Shown piece after piece: positions 10,938-21,795 of a stretch of DNA of 64,000 bases. The DNA lies in NCBI GenBank assembly GCA_030340625.1, contig JAOPHQ010002849.1, forward strand, positions 101,001 to 165,000, written 5' to 3'. The position numbers were made by a program, and so were the translations under genes. The notes under the pieces were generated by a model, which did no database searches, was not told the DNA's origin, and saw nothing but the letters and a program-made list of their open reading frames with translations. This stretch comes from Merluccius polli (lineage: Eukaryota; Chordata; Actinopteri; Gadiformes; Merlucciidae). Every line of letters begins with the position of its first letter. The first letter of the stretch is position 1.

Positions 10938-11425
10938 AAGGTCATTATTAACTTTAACCAGAGCTGTCTCTGTGCTATGATGAACTCTAATTGTTTGGCG
11001 ACTATTTTCTCCAGAATCTTAGACAGAAAGGGGAGATTAGAAATCGGTCTATAGTTGGCTAAAACCCCTGGGTCAAGAGTGGGCTTTTTAAGAAGGGGTT
11101 TAATTACAGCTACTTTAAAGGACTGTGGTACATATCCTGATAATAAAGAAAGATTAATCATTTCCAGTAAAGAAGTGCCAATTAAGGGTACAATTTCTTT
11201 AAGCAGCCTAGTTGGGATGGGGTCTAACAGACAGGTTGATGACTTCGGTGAAGAAATTATAGAAGTTAACTGATGAAGACTGACAGCAGAGAAACACTCC
11301 AAATACACATCTAAGGTTGCACCAGTCAAAGTGTCTGATGTTGGAGAGCCTGCGATACCTATTGAGGGCATTTGGTGACTAATTTTCTCTCTAATAGTAA
11401 TAATTTTATTATAAAAGAAGTTCAT
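10934..11425 (-). pseudogene. L2 LINE reverse transcriptase, N-terminal part
   Basis: The segment carries RT motifs 0-1: STCLLDPIPTRLLKEI, VIKPLLKKPTLDPG and LANYRPISNLPFLSKILEKI. After KQLE the frame turns to nonsense. The next expected block (HHSTETALVKVNNDLL) lies in the adjacent frame, and roughly 20 residues seen in relatives between the two blocks are absent. A small deletion therefore shifted the frame here. Confidence 0.8.
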
Positions 11426-11673
11426 GAAGTCATTGCTACTTAAGTTGATGGGGATACATGGCTCAATAGAGCTGTGACTCTGTCAGCCTGGCTACAGTGC
11501 TGAAGAGGAACCTAGGGTTGTTCTTATTTTCTTCTATTAGTGCTGAGCAAAAGGCTCCTCTGGCATTACGGAGGGCCTTTCTATAATCTTTAAGATTATT
11601 TTGCCAAATTAAGCGATTTTCTAATAAATTGGAAGCGCGCCATTTCCTTTCTGATTTCCTTGTTTCTTGTTTT

Positions 11674-12171
11674 TTATTTTATTTTTTTATTATCAATTTG
11701 GGAGTGACTAAAGTTAATATAGGACTCTGTTATATTCAGATATGGCATTGAATTAAACACTGATGGAATCTCCTCCTTAAACTTAGCTACAGCACTGTCA
11801 GATAGACATCTGCTGTAGGAAGTTTTGCTTAATGGCTTATAGTCTAATAATAGAAATTCAAAAGTTATTAAATAATGGTCAGATAGGAGAGGATTATGTG
11901 GAAAAACTATTAAATGTTCAATATCCATGCCATATGATAGAACAAGGTCAAGAGTGTGATTAAAACAATGGGTTGGTTTATTTACACTCTGACAGAAGCC
12001 AATTGAGTCTATTAATGAGGTAAATGCGTTACTAAGGCTGTCATTTGTAACATCCACATGGACATTAAAATCACCTACAATAATTACTTTATCTGATTTA
12101 AGAACTAAACTTGATAGAAACTCTGAGAATTCAGATATAAAATCAGAGTACGGTCCAGGAGCGCGGTACAC
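11674..12171 (-). pseudogene. L2 LINE endonuclease, C-terminal half
   Basis: This part of the APE-type endonuclease contains YRAPG, VIIVGDFNVHVD (catalytic Asp/Asn) and SDHYLITFEF, the final SDH block. The domain nicks target DNA to prime reverse transcription. It is separated by a break from the N-terminal half (12241-12615). Confidence 0.8.
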
Positions 12172-12240
12172 TATAACAAATAGGACTGGCTGCAGTGTTT
12201 TCCAGTTTGGGTGAGAAAGACTAAGAACAATGCTTTCAAA

Positions 12241-12615
12241 TTAATTATAATTTAGTTTTGGTTTAGGGTCCATTAAAACCCTCGAATCATATATAGCTGC
12301 TACTCCACCTCCTCGGCCTGCGCCTCGGGGAATGTGAGTATTAATATGACTGGGGGGGGTGGATTCATTTAGGCTAACATAATCCTCATGGGACAACCAG
12401 GTCTCAGTAACACAAAGCAAATCAATATCATAATCTGATATTAATTCATTCACTAAAACAGCTTTGGATGACAGAGACCTGATATTTAACAGTCCACATT
12501 TCATTATTTTATTTTGTGCTACTGAGGAGTTGGTTTTAATTTTTATTAGGTTTTCATGGTTAACTCCTCTTGTTTTTATTTCTTTAAATAATGTAGGCGG
12601 TCGGGGGACAGACAC
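12241..12615 (-). pseudogene. L2 LINE endonuclease, N-terminal half
   Basis: Motifs are GLLNIRSLSSKA (catalytic Asn in NIRS) and LLCVTETWLSHEDY (catalytic Glu), followed by PRGAGRGGGVAAIY. The frame stops at 12241 inside the domain; the homologous sequence continues as the 11674-12171 fragment. Confidence 0.8.
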
Positions 12616-12671
12616 AGTCTCTATGGGGTGGTGGGTGGGTGACTGTACTAGAGGAGGCGCAAAGAAGTGTG

Positions 12672-13183
12672 TTAGACAGCAACTCTGCTTCCTGGTCCCG
12701 ACTCTGTACTAGTGCTGGCATTAATCATGCAATCCCACAAGCAAAGTGATTGGGGAGTATATGTTAAGTCTGCCCACCACATAGTTTGTGAGGTATCCCC
12801 TGGGGCTGCTACAACTTTCTTAATATCTGAGGGGTAGCCCGTTTCATCACTCAATTCGAAGATGCGTGTCCCTGAGCCTGCCGCTGGTCGAGGGTAATAC
12901 GCAAATAGAGTGCCTGTGGGCAGCAGGGTTTTTTGGGACACGGAAGATGCTGCTGTTTTTGCGAGGGCTCATCACTGGCGGCTAATGCAGGATTCCTACT
13001 TGGGTTGGGCAGCAGTACAAGGGAGACGGGATTCGATGCTGTAAGGGCAATTGTGTCTAGATTACATTTGCTAGTGTTGTATGGTAGCGGTATTATGAAC
13101 AATTTGGGACTGGCGGCCGCGCATGCATAACAAGGTTGGTTCTCCATATATTTGTTGCAGTGTATTTCATAGGGCTGCCCCAT
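12672..13183 (-). pseudogene. ERV-A env-like fragment
   Basis: Two overlapping minus-strand frames carry this piece. The first reads PCYACAAASPKLF and is Cys-, Pro- and Asn-rich. It resembles the CVACAAARPLL block of the ERV-B env surface subunit at 47.9 kb. The second frame (12941-12672) continues without clear motifs. Position and orientation fit the 3' part of ERV-A. The call rests on one short motif and on context. Confidence 0.35.
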
Positions 13184-13503
13184 ATTAGTTGACCAACCCT
13201 TAGTTGATCGGCACAGGCTTAGTCCACTAAGTTTTCATTAGTCACACAAAAGGTAAAACATAAAAATAACAACCAAATACATCCGTGGTTGCAACAAGCC
13301 CTGATTTAACTCATCGCTGCATGTTGTCAGCTAAACATTGGTGTAACTACTAGGAATGGCCATTTTAAGCAGAAACTACTACTACTACTGGAACTATTCG
13401 TCCATTATTCGCAAATTCCCCATTCCACTCCCCCCCCTGCACGGAAGAGAGCGAGACCCATTCATTTTCACAAATCTGTCTTTTATTTTGATGTCATGTT
13501 AAT

Positions 13504-15954
13504 TAGTGCCATGGGGCCATCGCACCGAGTACTATTGTTATACTGTGGATTTTTTCTTATTATTCCTCTTCCGGACACATTTTCGATTCGCTACTAGTCT
13601 CACAAATGATATATCAAAATGTGCGTCTTCATCGGGATCGGTGTGCTATTCAATTTCTTAAAATAATACGAATTTTTCGCGACGTAAGTCGCGAAAAACA
13701 GCGGAAAAAGTCCCATAGAGAATGAATGGGAGGAGGTAAAAAAACGAAGACTTTTCGTACTGCCTACTGCTGTTTGCTGCTCCGGCATACTTTCACCTAG
13801 AAACTCAATTTAACCGTTAAACAGTAGACACAAGCCTTGTGTATTTGGTGTAGTATTCCACGTTTTGATACGTCATATCGTTTTTAATCAATCACTGATC
13901 AATGACCATGATCATTTTGGGAGAAATTATGAGATTATAATGGGTGTGTATTGCGAGGAATGTTCGTGTCAGAGTGCAGGTTAGAGTGGGAGGGCCCAAA
14001 ATGAATCCAGATTTTTTCTATTTCCACGCTGCTCCTGGCCACAATTTACACTTTACACACATGATTTTTTCCAAATTTATAGACATACTTGTTCTGTCTC
14101 TTACAATGTGCTCAAAAAATCTGAGAGACTTACAGAATTTGAATTAGCAGCCTCTAAGTGCGGCCAGTCTGTCTCTTCTCCTCATTAACTCCAATACAAA
14201 TATTTTCTGAGAGAAGCAGAACGGACCCCTGTTTTAAACTTGCAAGTGTGTCCACAATATTTACTGTAGAAACACTGTAGAAACCGTTTTGTCAGAATAA
14301 GCCCAAATGTGAGACCAGTGCAGAGGCAGAAAAGCGCTATTTTTCTCAACGTTTCTTTCAGCCTCAGCCTGGGGGCTATCGCGCGCAGGTGTGCGCGCGT
14401 GATCTAATTACGGTTGGTTAGTCAGTTTAACTGGCGCGAGGCTGTTGTCAGGCAAACCCTACAGATATCCGTCGTCTGATTGGACGTCGGATACAAGAGG
14501 ACTCCTATTGGTCACCGCCGATCTGCTCTTCCGCGTTGATCACGGTACACAGGAAAACATTGCTTTATGATGGCGGCGGTACATGGGAAAGAGGTGGCGG
14601 CGGTACACGGGAACTGCTTCTGGTAAGATTCGCCGTTTTGAATCTCAAATACAGGTCCACGGTGGTGTGTTAAAACCCACGCGCGCACACACACGCGTTT
14701 TTTTCTTCTTTTCCAATAGCCCCGCTGTATAGCGACCCGGCTGAAACACGGGAGGACACGCTATATTTATCAAAGCTTGGTCGCCGTGCTTAAGCTATAG
14801 CCACAATAGGTTTTGAATCTCAAATGGACCATTGGTTTATACACGTTTACACCAGTAAGCTAATATGCTACAGGTCCACAGTGGTGTGTTAAAACCCGCC
14901 TCACACACGCGCACACACGCGTTTTTTTCTAATAGCCCCGCAGTATATGAACTCAACTGAAACACGGGAGGACGCGCTGTATTTATGAAAGCTTGGTCGC
15001 CGTGCTTAGGGTACATTCACACTACGTTTTGAATCTCAAATGGACCATTGGTTTATACACTGTTACACCAGTAAGGTAATATGCTACAGGTCCACAGTGG
15101 TGTGTTAAAACCCGCCGCACACACGCACACACACGCGTTTTGTTTTTTTCTCCAATAGCCCCGCTGTATGTCGACCCGGCTGAAACGCGGGAGGACACGC
15201 TGTATTTATCAAATTGATTGGGTCTTATTAGGCATATGTACCAGTCAGCAAATATGCTACAGGTCCACAGTGGTGTGTTAAAAGCCGCCGCACACACATG
15301 CGGTTTTTTTTCTTTTCCCAATAGCCCCGTTGTATGTCGACCCGGCTGAAACACGGGAGGACACGCTGTATTTATCAAATTGATTGGGTCTTATTAGTCA
15401 TATATACCAGTCAGCAAATATGCTACAGGTCCACAGTGGTGTGTTAAAACCCGCCGCACACAGGCACACACACGCGGTTTTTTAGTTTTTTTTCCAATAG
15501 CCCCGCTGTATGTCGACCCGGCTGAAACACGGGAGGACACGCAGTATTTATCAAATTGATTGGGTCTTATTAGTCATATTTACCTTTTGTTATTTAATCC
15601 TTGTTGTGTGGGTACTCCTTTCCCATTGCCATGGCTTGCTCCGCGACAGATAATGCGCTCTGTACCGCTCCAATCAGTGGCGGTTCTAGGGGGGGGCCAG
15701 CGGGGGCCACTGCCCCCGTAACTCTGCGCTCGGACCCCAGAGTTATTAAAATAAAATTAATCGGTATTTTAATGAATTAATGACACATTTAAGTATGTAA
15801 TTCCAATTTTAATTAATTAATTGCACATTTAAGTAATTATTTAATGGTGTATTTATTTATTTAATGGTGTATTTATTTATTTTTGGCACATTTAGTCCTC
15901 CATAAAACTGTACTGCATCTTGATTACTTGACTTGATTCATGTTGGTGTCTTAC

Positions 15955-15994
<40 letters not shown>

Positions 15995-16288
15995 AGACAA
16001 CATGGAAGATCGTGTGTGTGTGTGTGTGTGTGTATTTGCAGACAACATGGCAGATCATCACTGCCCTCTCGCTTAACTCTACTCTGCCTGCAACCCTTTT
16101 CATAATTTTTTTTTTGTAACTTTGTTTCCCACATAATGAGGTTGCTGTATAAATAAGTAAAAGGAACGTTTGTTGTAGGTGTGCTCCTTGTATATAATAT
16201 CATAATGTTACTACATATTACATAATGTACACACTCGGGCAGTAGCCCCCGTGGCACTTTCAAAATTTCCCCCGAGGGAATTTTCTAG
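13504..16288 (+). mobile_element. Non-autonomous Helitron, copy 1
   Basis: The 3' end shows the canonical Helitron terminus: a hairpin (aaaatttccc, loop, gggaatttt) immediately followed by CTAG and a host T at 16289. The same terminus occurs inverted at 39037. The body lacks proteins, contains a tandem array (14650-15560) and (GT)n tracts (15957-15990, 16011-16033), and matches 56.3-59.3 kb in reverse orientation over nearly its whole length. The 5' end is less sure; similarity between the copies begins around tagtgccatggggcc. Confidence 0.65.
14650..15560 (+). repeat. Tandem array inside Helitron copy 1 (5 units, 165-220 bp)
   Basis: The phrase caggtccacagtggtgtg or a close variant occurs near 14652, 14871, 15088, 15260 and 15425. 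Each is followed by an (AC)-rich tract and aatagccccgctgta. The same units occur in reverse orientation in the Helitron copy near 56-57.4 kb. Confidence 0.85.
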
Positions 16289-16730
16289 TTAGTGATGCAA
16301 TGCTTATCTGAATGAGCTGGAGTTCACATAATCGATGTTGTAGATTATGATACTAATCGAATACACGTTCCAAAGCTCAGCAAGTACTCGTGCACTCATT
16401 TTGTAGTCGCTTTTTTTAGTCGATAGTTTCCACCAATGTAATTTCACATATCCATAGTCACCTTTATTTTATAGTCTATGTGCTTTAAATTCCAGAGCTC
16501 CACTGGCCACACAGTTTTTGACCTGCTTTTTTAATGTTGTAGAGCTAACGGGATACACTTCTACACCCGTTACATCTATTGAGAACGTTTTGAAATGTGA
16601 GACATATCCAGGTTAATTGCGTTTTAGTTTGGCTATTGTTTAGGGCAGGGTATTTTTGCCTATTGTGTAGAAATAATGACCAAACGATGGCTCTATAGAG
16701 AGGAGTGCTGATGCCCGACTGTCTGCTCGG

Positions 16731-16789
16731 TGGGTATACACCTGGGCAGGTATACACTTGGGCAGGTATACACCTAGGCAGGTATACGT
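16731..16789. repeat. 16-bp minisatellite
   Basis: Three to four copies of ggtatacacctgggca with one or two changes lie within the hAT-like element. Confidence 0.8.
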
Positions 16790-17350
16790 TCCCTGTGTCT
16801 GATAGTAATTCGGAGCATGAATATCTGTTGAATATCTGAAATCTTTCTAACTTTAAAAAACACTTTTATTATTACTATTTTTTTTTTTACTATTTTTTAA
16901 GATAAGACAATAGTCGCACATCCCTAGTATCTACGGCCGCGAAGGTTAACCCTCCCGGACAACCGTGCAATTGCTTGCTTTTAAGTAAAGTTGTGTGCAG
17001 TTATACGGTGTATAAATACAATTATCAAAAGTGTTCAATGTCTCCTTCCTGGTTGTTCCGGCAACCTGCAGAACCGCTTAGTCGATGCTGTTAATAGGCG
17101 GCCCACTTTGTGTGCGTGCTTGTAAAAATTATATTTTAAAGGCTAGTTATTACGGTATTGTATTATCTGTAAAGTAGCACAAGGTTAACAGTGTTTCTTT
17201 TATAACACTCACCCTGGAACTCAAACCATTTTCTGATGCCCCAAAAAATACATTGAAATAATTACATTAAAAGTGCAACGATTAGTCGACCATTGGCTTG
17301 AAATGACGACTATGAGTCGTAAAGAAAATCTTTAGTCAGGGGCAGCCCTA

Positions 17351-17989
17351 GTCAGTACCATGCGCATCCATTATTAGGGTGGTACAGAGCGCTGCCTGGG
17401 CCACCAAGAGGTGTTTGGGGCCCATCCAGACATCTTTGTTGGGGCCATCTTCCATCTTGTAGGCTCCCTTTGAGATCTAGGCTTGAGAGTGTTCATAGGG
17501 GCCGGCGCTCTGTTGCAGGATTTTTAGCTCCACAATGGTGACTGGTGGCATAGGTCTGTCATCTTCGGTTAGTAGCATGGGAGCCATCGTAGTGGTAGGC
17601 AGGGTGGCCTGTTTGGCTGCAGCATCCACAGCATTGTTGCCATGGGTGACAGGGTGGTCTGACGTCTGATGTGCAGGGCATTTAATGATTGATAGAGCTG
17701 GGGCCTCATGTACGAAGACTTGCGTGGATTTTTGCGTGGATTTTGGCGTACGCCAAAACCCCGAAACTGTCGTACGCACAAATAAATTCAGATGTATCAA
17801 AGTGTGCGTACGCATGGATCCAAGCGCGTTTCTTTTGTACATCCCGATCAACGTGGAACTGAGCGCACGTGCAGATGTGGCAAACTCCTCCCTGTCCACG
17901 CCCTCATTTAAATATGCAAATCTATGTAAATAGGCCCTGGACCTGAGATTCACCTCTATCCGATCACATAAAACAAGCAAGTGTGGCAC
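17351..17989 (-). pseudogene. ERV-A pol: RNase H C-terminus and integrase N-terminus
   Basis: The real retroviral part is 17700-17351. On the minus strand it reads SIIKCPAHQ and HPVTHGNNAVDAAAKQA, the C-terminal RNase H block of vertebrate retroviruses. It is followed by ILQQSAGPYEHSQ and, after a stop, WMGPKHLLVAQAAL with a following AHG, the start of integrase. Codons from 17701 to 17989 belong to the inserted Harbinger element. The zinc-binding and catalytic integrase regions are absent beyond the hAT boundary at 17350. Confidence 0.6.
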
Positions 17990-18084
17990 AGTGGATATTT
18001 ATATATTATTGCCACTTACTTAAATGTGTTATATGTATGGACTTTATTTGGCATTTTTACAGACACCCCCCATTCAATTTTAAG

Positions 18085-18117
<33 letters not shown>

Positions 18118-19126
18118 AGGCACGAGACCACCCGCGGCTATATAAATGGTGGGCTGCGCTGCGTTCTTCAGTCGGCAGTTAACCGGGACCAGTAAAGCCA
18201 CTGAAGACCAGCCGACTCACTTGTCTTTTTGTTTAATTGATTCTTTCAGAATAACATCTTTTCTAAAATATGCCAACCCTTGAGTCAGCTTGCACTCTAT
18301 GGGTGTAACACAAGCATGAACAAAGGAAAGAAAAGACATTTCACAGAGTCCGAGTTGGAGATTGTGGTGAATGACGTGGAGCCGCGGAGGGAGATTCTCT
18401 CTGGTCCCGTCAGCAGGGATCAATATGAAGATGAAGGAGATGAGTGGGAGCGCGTGTGTGAGGCTGTAAATGCCGTGGGGTCCGAGCAGCGCACACACAC
18501 ACAGGTGAAAAATAAGTGTTCGTATCTGAAGGTGGAGGTGAAGCGGAGGAATATATTCTATGCGTCACTTTCATGCTGCACACTTGGAAGACCACTAGGT
18601 GGCGCTGTTTCTGAGCAAATTCCGTAACGCTAATAACTCCCGCGTACTTTGTCGCACATTCGAAATCGGCTTATGAGCCAATTGTCATCGTTTGCAAGTA
18701 AATCCTCGCGTTCCCTAAATACCCGCTCACGTCGGATTGCACCATTTGCAAGGTCCTCTAACAACGCTAATGCTGCCATCGGTAATACCATTTTCTTCAT
18801 CACATTGCGTATGCGTTTATATCCACCCGTATAATTGCAAACACGGTGGGTGTGTTAGTTGTTCATAAGTGTGTCTCTGACGTGCACATCACTCTGATGA
18901 CTAAGTGTTTTTGACATTATTAACAGTTTCCCAGCGTCACCTCTAAGTGTCGCCAAAGGAATAATAGCTGTAGAAACGTGCGTACGCCAGCCATGAAGTT
19001 GACGTGAGGCACCGCACATTTCCACGGTCATTTCACGTTTCATACATCTGAACGTGAGCGTGGAACGCCATTTTTTTTTGCGTACGCCACGTTTTTGTGC
19101 GTACGCAACCTTCGTACATGAGGCCC
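17701..19126 (+). mobile_element. PIF/Harbinger-type DNA transposon derivative in ERV-A
   Basis: Perfect inverted ends are gggcctcatgtacgaa at 17701 and its complement ending at 19126, with more imperfect inverted sequence rich in gcgtacgc inward. The flanking bases CTG at 17698-17700 and 19127-19129 form a 3-bp target duplication, the size used by PIF/Harbinger. The interior holds a Myb/SANT-like protein remnant but no DDE transposase, so this is a non-autonomous derivative. A (TTA)n tract is at 18088-18115. Confidence 0.8.
18280..18627 (+). pseudogene. Harbinger Myb/SANT-like (NAIF1-type) DNA-binding protein fragment
   Basis: Residues 14-90 (KKRHFTESELEIVVNDVE, then EWERVCEAVNAVG and KNKCSYLKVEVKRR) match the trihelix/Myb-like domain of the second protein encoded by Harbinger elements. 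That protein binds the transposon ends and brings in the transposase; host NAIF1 derives from it. Only this domain is left. Sequence past about residue 92 is unrelated, and the usual Lys-Lys-Trp-Ser core has Cys in place of Trp. Confidence 0.65.
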
Positions 19127-19129
19127 CTG

Positions 19130-19664
19130 GTGTCCAGCGGGATGTTGGACAACAGCGTGTGGGGGTCTGGTACTATCGGCGGACCTGAGAGTGGCTTTGT
19201 TGGCCTCTCTGAGGTCGTGCCTGCGTCCGCCACAGGATATGTCCTATATTGTCTGACACATGGACGGATTGCTCCTGGTTTGAGTGTCACCACAATTGGG
19301 GTAGCAGACTTGATGAGGCCGACGTCTGTCTTGTGTTTGGCCCACAGGACGTCCAGAATTCATGCAACGCTTGATGTAGTTCTTGATCAGGGCACCTGTG
19401 ATTGGGTCTCGGGTGTCAATCAGTATGGCATGGGTTTTGCCTGTGTCCTCAAATGTTATAATGGGTGTATACTCCATCTGGAGTAATGTGTATCAATGGA
19501 TTCAATGTATGGGTCCATTCTGTCCTGCTTGAGGCGTCTTTTGTCATGGGGCCCAGTTCGTAGGATCTGTGGCCATTGGTAAATGCAATCATTATGTGTG
19601 GGGTAGATCCTGGAATCTGGTACATGGGCTGTAGTTCTGCAGGGATCTCAGCTTTGAGTGCCAC
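19130..19664 (-). pseudogene. ERV-A pol segment (PR/RT N-terminal region)
   Basis: Three short minus-strand frames (19449-19664, 19244-19477, 19033-19293) cover this stretch. The last includes VTLKPGAIRPCVRQY, which resembles the segment opening reverse transcriptase in gamma/epsilon-type retroviruses. The middle one has DTGKTHAILIDT. No complete RT catalytic motif (YVDD-type) is present, so the RT core has been deleted between here and the RNase H end on the other side of the Harbinger insertion. Confidence 0.4.
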
Positions 19665-19737
19665 TCCTGTTTGTTCCCTGGACGTTGCAGTAGTTCTAGG
19701 CTGGAGAACCTTTCATCGTACACCTCGTTAGATTGGT

Positions 19738-20485
19738 CTATGTCGAATATGTAGGGGTCGCAATGAGGGGCTCCCACCTGGCATGTAGTTTTGTAGCCAG
19801 GCCTTCCATTTGTGCCATCGTTGTTCTGTTCTGCTCCTGCTCAGAAGCTGCAGCCAATATACTCTGGGGAGGGGTGTTGAGATTGGTGCCCCCAATCTCA
19901 ACACCCCTTCCCAGCATTTCGGGCCTTGTCCCGATTGCCGGGCGTATCCTGGCTGATAGGTGGGGTGAACTGGCATAGGATTCAGGGGTGGTTGCCAACC
20001 TGCTTGAGGTCCTGGGGGTTTGGTAAGGCATTTCTGTCGTCTGTCCAGCCTCCGCATCCCCTTCCTCTAGCCACGGGTCGTGGAGGGGCAAATTGGTACA
20101 TGAACCTTTGAACGTACTGCAGGTTCTGGGGCGCTGTATAAGGCAGTTGGGCCTGCATCTGGACCGGTCGGGCAAACAGAACCATCTGCATCGGGGTTGG
20201 GGCTGTCTGTTCTGGGACTGGAGTCGGGTACATTTGCATTGGGGCTGGGGCCATCTGTTTTGAGGCTGGAGTTGGAGGCATCTGCATTGGGGCCGGGGCA
20301 CAAATCAGAGGGTTCATGGTTGCGGTCTTCTTGTTTTTCTTGTCGTCTTGCAGTTCATTCAGCTGTAGCTGGACGAGTTTGGCTAATAGGTTCTCTTGGT
20401 CCATCTTCTTAGCACTGCTGGCAGCTGGCTTTTTCATGTTCTCTGTCCTCTGTAGGGGGCAGCCAGCAGGTCCGTCTATGTTCAA
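19738..20485 (-). pseudogene. ERV-A gag C-terminal/nucleocapsid-like region
   Basis: A coiled-coil-like start (KKMDQENLLAKLVQLQLNEL) is followed by a Pro/Met-rich array based on PAPMQMPPTP with five or six loose repeats, then PVARGRGCGGW. Gag proteins often have a Pro-rich part and an Arg/Gly nucleocapsid. No clear CCHC knuckle is seen. Identification rests on location between the PPPY-containing segment and pol. Confidence 0.4.
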
Positions 20486-20578
20486 GCTGAAATTTGGGGG
20501 GTGGCAGAGTCTGGGGTATGACTCCTTGGGCGCACATCAGGTCTTCTTCCCTTGAATGTACACTCCAGAGATTGTGTG

Positions 20579-21065
20579 TCAGGTGGGTTGGGTCTTGTCC
20601 TGGGGCAGGGTTTGGGGATGCTGAGTTTTCTTCCTGGCGTTTACTTCAGTAACTCTAGGATCCTTGAGAAGGGGAGAAAAGAGCGGGTGTGTAGAAAAGG
20701 GGGGATGTTGGCTGGGTTGGTGTCCTCTTTTGTCCCCCCTTTCAGGGTCATCGTCTTTCGTTATTGATGAGATGACCATCTTCACTGGTGTTCCATCCAT
20801 GCTCAGGGTGCACTGTTGATCGTGATGGCTGCAGTGTCAGTCCTAACGGTTCCAAGTAATCTATCCGCCAGGTCGTGCTCCATTACTGGATACACACGGG
20901 TGTAGGGGTCTTGCTGCGTTCGTGATATGGTGGGGGCTTCATGTCGTTCTGCTTTATGCCCTGATTCTTCACTTCCTCATGTTTCTCTTCAATCATTTCC
21001 CATTTCTTCACATTCTGTTTCTCGGGGGAAGACACGGGTGCCATTGTAGACCCTTCTTCCTCCAT
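20579..21065 (-). pseudogene. ERV-A gag N-terminal region with PPPY late-domain motif
   Basis: The minus-strand frame 21065-20883 encodes a charged, helix-prone segment (KKWEMIEEKHEEVKNQG) followed by MKPPPYHERSKTP. PPPY is the late-domain motif by which many retroviral Gags recruit NEDD4-type ubiquitin ligases for budding. A second frame (20800-20579) continues after a stop with little recognisable. No Gly at position 2 is seen, and the true start is uncertain. Confidence 0.45.
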
Positions 21066-21317
21066 CTTCTTATCTTCTTACATTTTCTGGTATCGTGCGA
21101 GCACAGTAAAATGTACCTTCCACTTCCTCAGGACTTTCTCTGTATCCCTTTATTCTTCTTTCTTTGTATGGCATTTCTTGCCGTGGCTATCATCACAGGA
21201 TCCAGGGATCCTCATAGGGGCCATATGTTCTCCATCTTTCCCTTCGTCCAATGGTTCCAGTGGTAGGCCATCTCAGTGATCAGGCTTCTTTCACCGGTGT
21301 GAAGGGCTATTTTTTTT

Positions 21318-21660
21318 AGATATTTAATACAGGTGAGAATTCTAAATTTACTTCCTTAAATCTGTGTTGTCAGCTCTGTCTCTGTGTAGTTTAGGAGTGT
21401 TTTGTCTGTCTTTTTTGTAACTATGTCCCCTAACTACATGTCTGCAGGGAGAGTTGGTAGGTTATGTTATCTCTTTTTATTTATTTATTCAAGATATTTA
21501 ATACAGGTGGGAATTCTAAATTCTCTTCCATAGTTGTGTGTTGTCAGCTCTGTCTGTGTGGAGTAGTTAAAGAGTATATTTTGTCTGTCTTGTATTTATT
21601 TTTTAAAGTTTCCCATTAGTATGTGTTTACGGGGAGAGGAGAGGTTAGTAGAGAAGAGGA
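21318..21660. repeat. 174-bp tandem duplication
   Basis: The block starting agatatttaatacaggtg at 21318 recurs at 21492, and both copies share ttgtcagctctgtct and ttttgtctgtctt downstream. It lies where the 5' leader or LTR of ERV-A would be expected. No LTR boundary could be set. Confidence 0.75.
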
Positions 21661-21795
21661 AAACAAATATATGGAGAGAAAAAAATAAACAAACTAGTAA
21701 CAGACACGGGTACCCAACATACACGGTGAACAACTAATACATAGCTGATCAACTCTACATGTGCACTTTCTAAGTATTATTTCAGGCCTTTGAAC

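Larger units (their letters stand above)
9198..12715 (-). mobile_element. L2/CR1-group LINE, nearly full length but decayed
   Basis: On the minus strand an APE-type endonuclease (12615-11674) precedes a reverse transcriptase (11425-9786). The 3' region (9785-9198) has the typical fish L2 tail, with the block tatttgtatagcgccaatt near 9217 and agcaagcacttggc near 9324. The end shows short caattcaatt repeats, typical of L2 3' termini, instead of a poly(A). Purine microsatellites (ga)n lie at 9431-9450 and 9689-9703. The 5' limit is estimated from where recognisable L2 sequence stops, next to a retroviral remnant. Confidence 0.85.
13170..17350. mobile_element. hAT-like non-autonomous element with a nested Helitron
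   Basis: The ends are inverted: tagggctgcccc at 13170 and ggggcagcccta ending at 17350, both followed inward by ttagtcgac-type sequence. This matches common fish hAT MITE termini. The flanks (gtatttca and gtcagtac) do not form a convincing 8-bp duplication, so either the target site has decayed or a deletion accompanied insertion. The interior includes the Helitron at 13504-16288 and no transposase. Confidence 0.6.
12716..21700 (-). mobile_element. ERV-A: minus-strand endogenous retrovirus remnant, split by other elements
   Basis: Reading the minus strand from 21.1 kb downward gives a gag N-terminal part with PPPY (20883-21065), a Pro/Met-rich gag region (19982-20485), a pol segment (19130-19664), the RNase H end and integrase start (17700-17351), and an env-like piece (13170-12716). 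A Harbinger-type element (17701-19126) and a hAT element (13170-17350) separate these. Most of RT and integrase is missing even after discounting insertions. No LTR was found. The outer limits are approximate. Confidence 0.55.

Noticed and set aside
13162..17358. 8-bp target duplication for the hAT element at 13170-17350
   Set aside because: The flanks gtatttca and gtcagtac share only the first two bases. The TIRs are convincing but the duplication is not.
20552..21266. Plus-strand hydrophobic frames at 20.5-21.3 kb as a membrane protein
   Set aside because: They are the complement of a Lys/Glu-rich gag region, which gives Phe/Leu-rich codons on the other strand.
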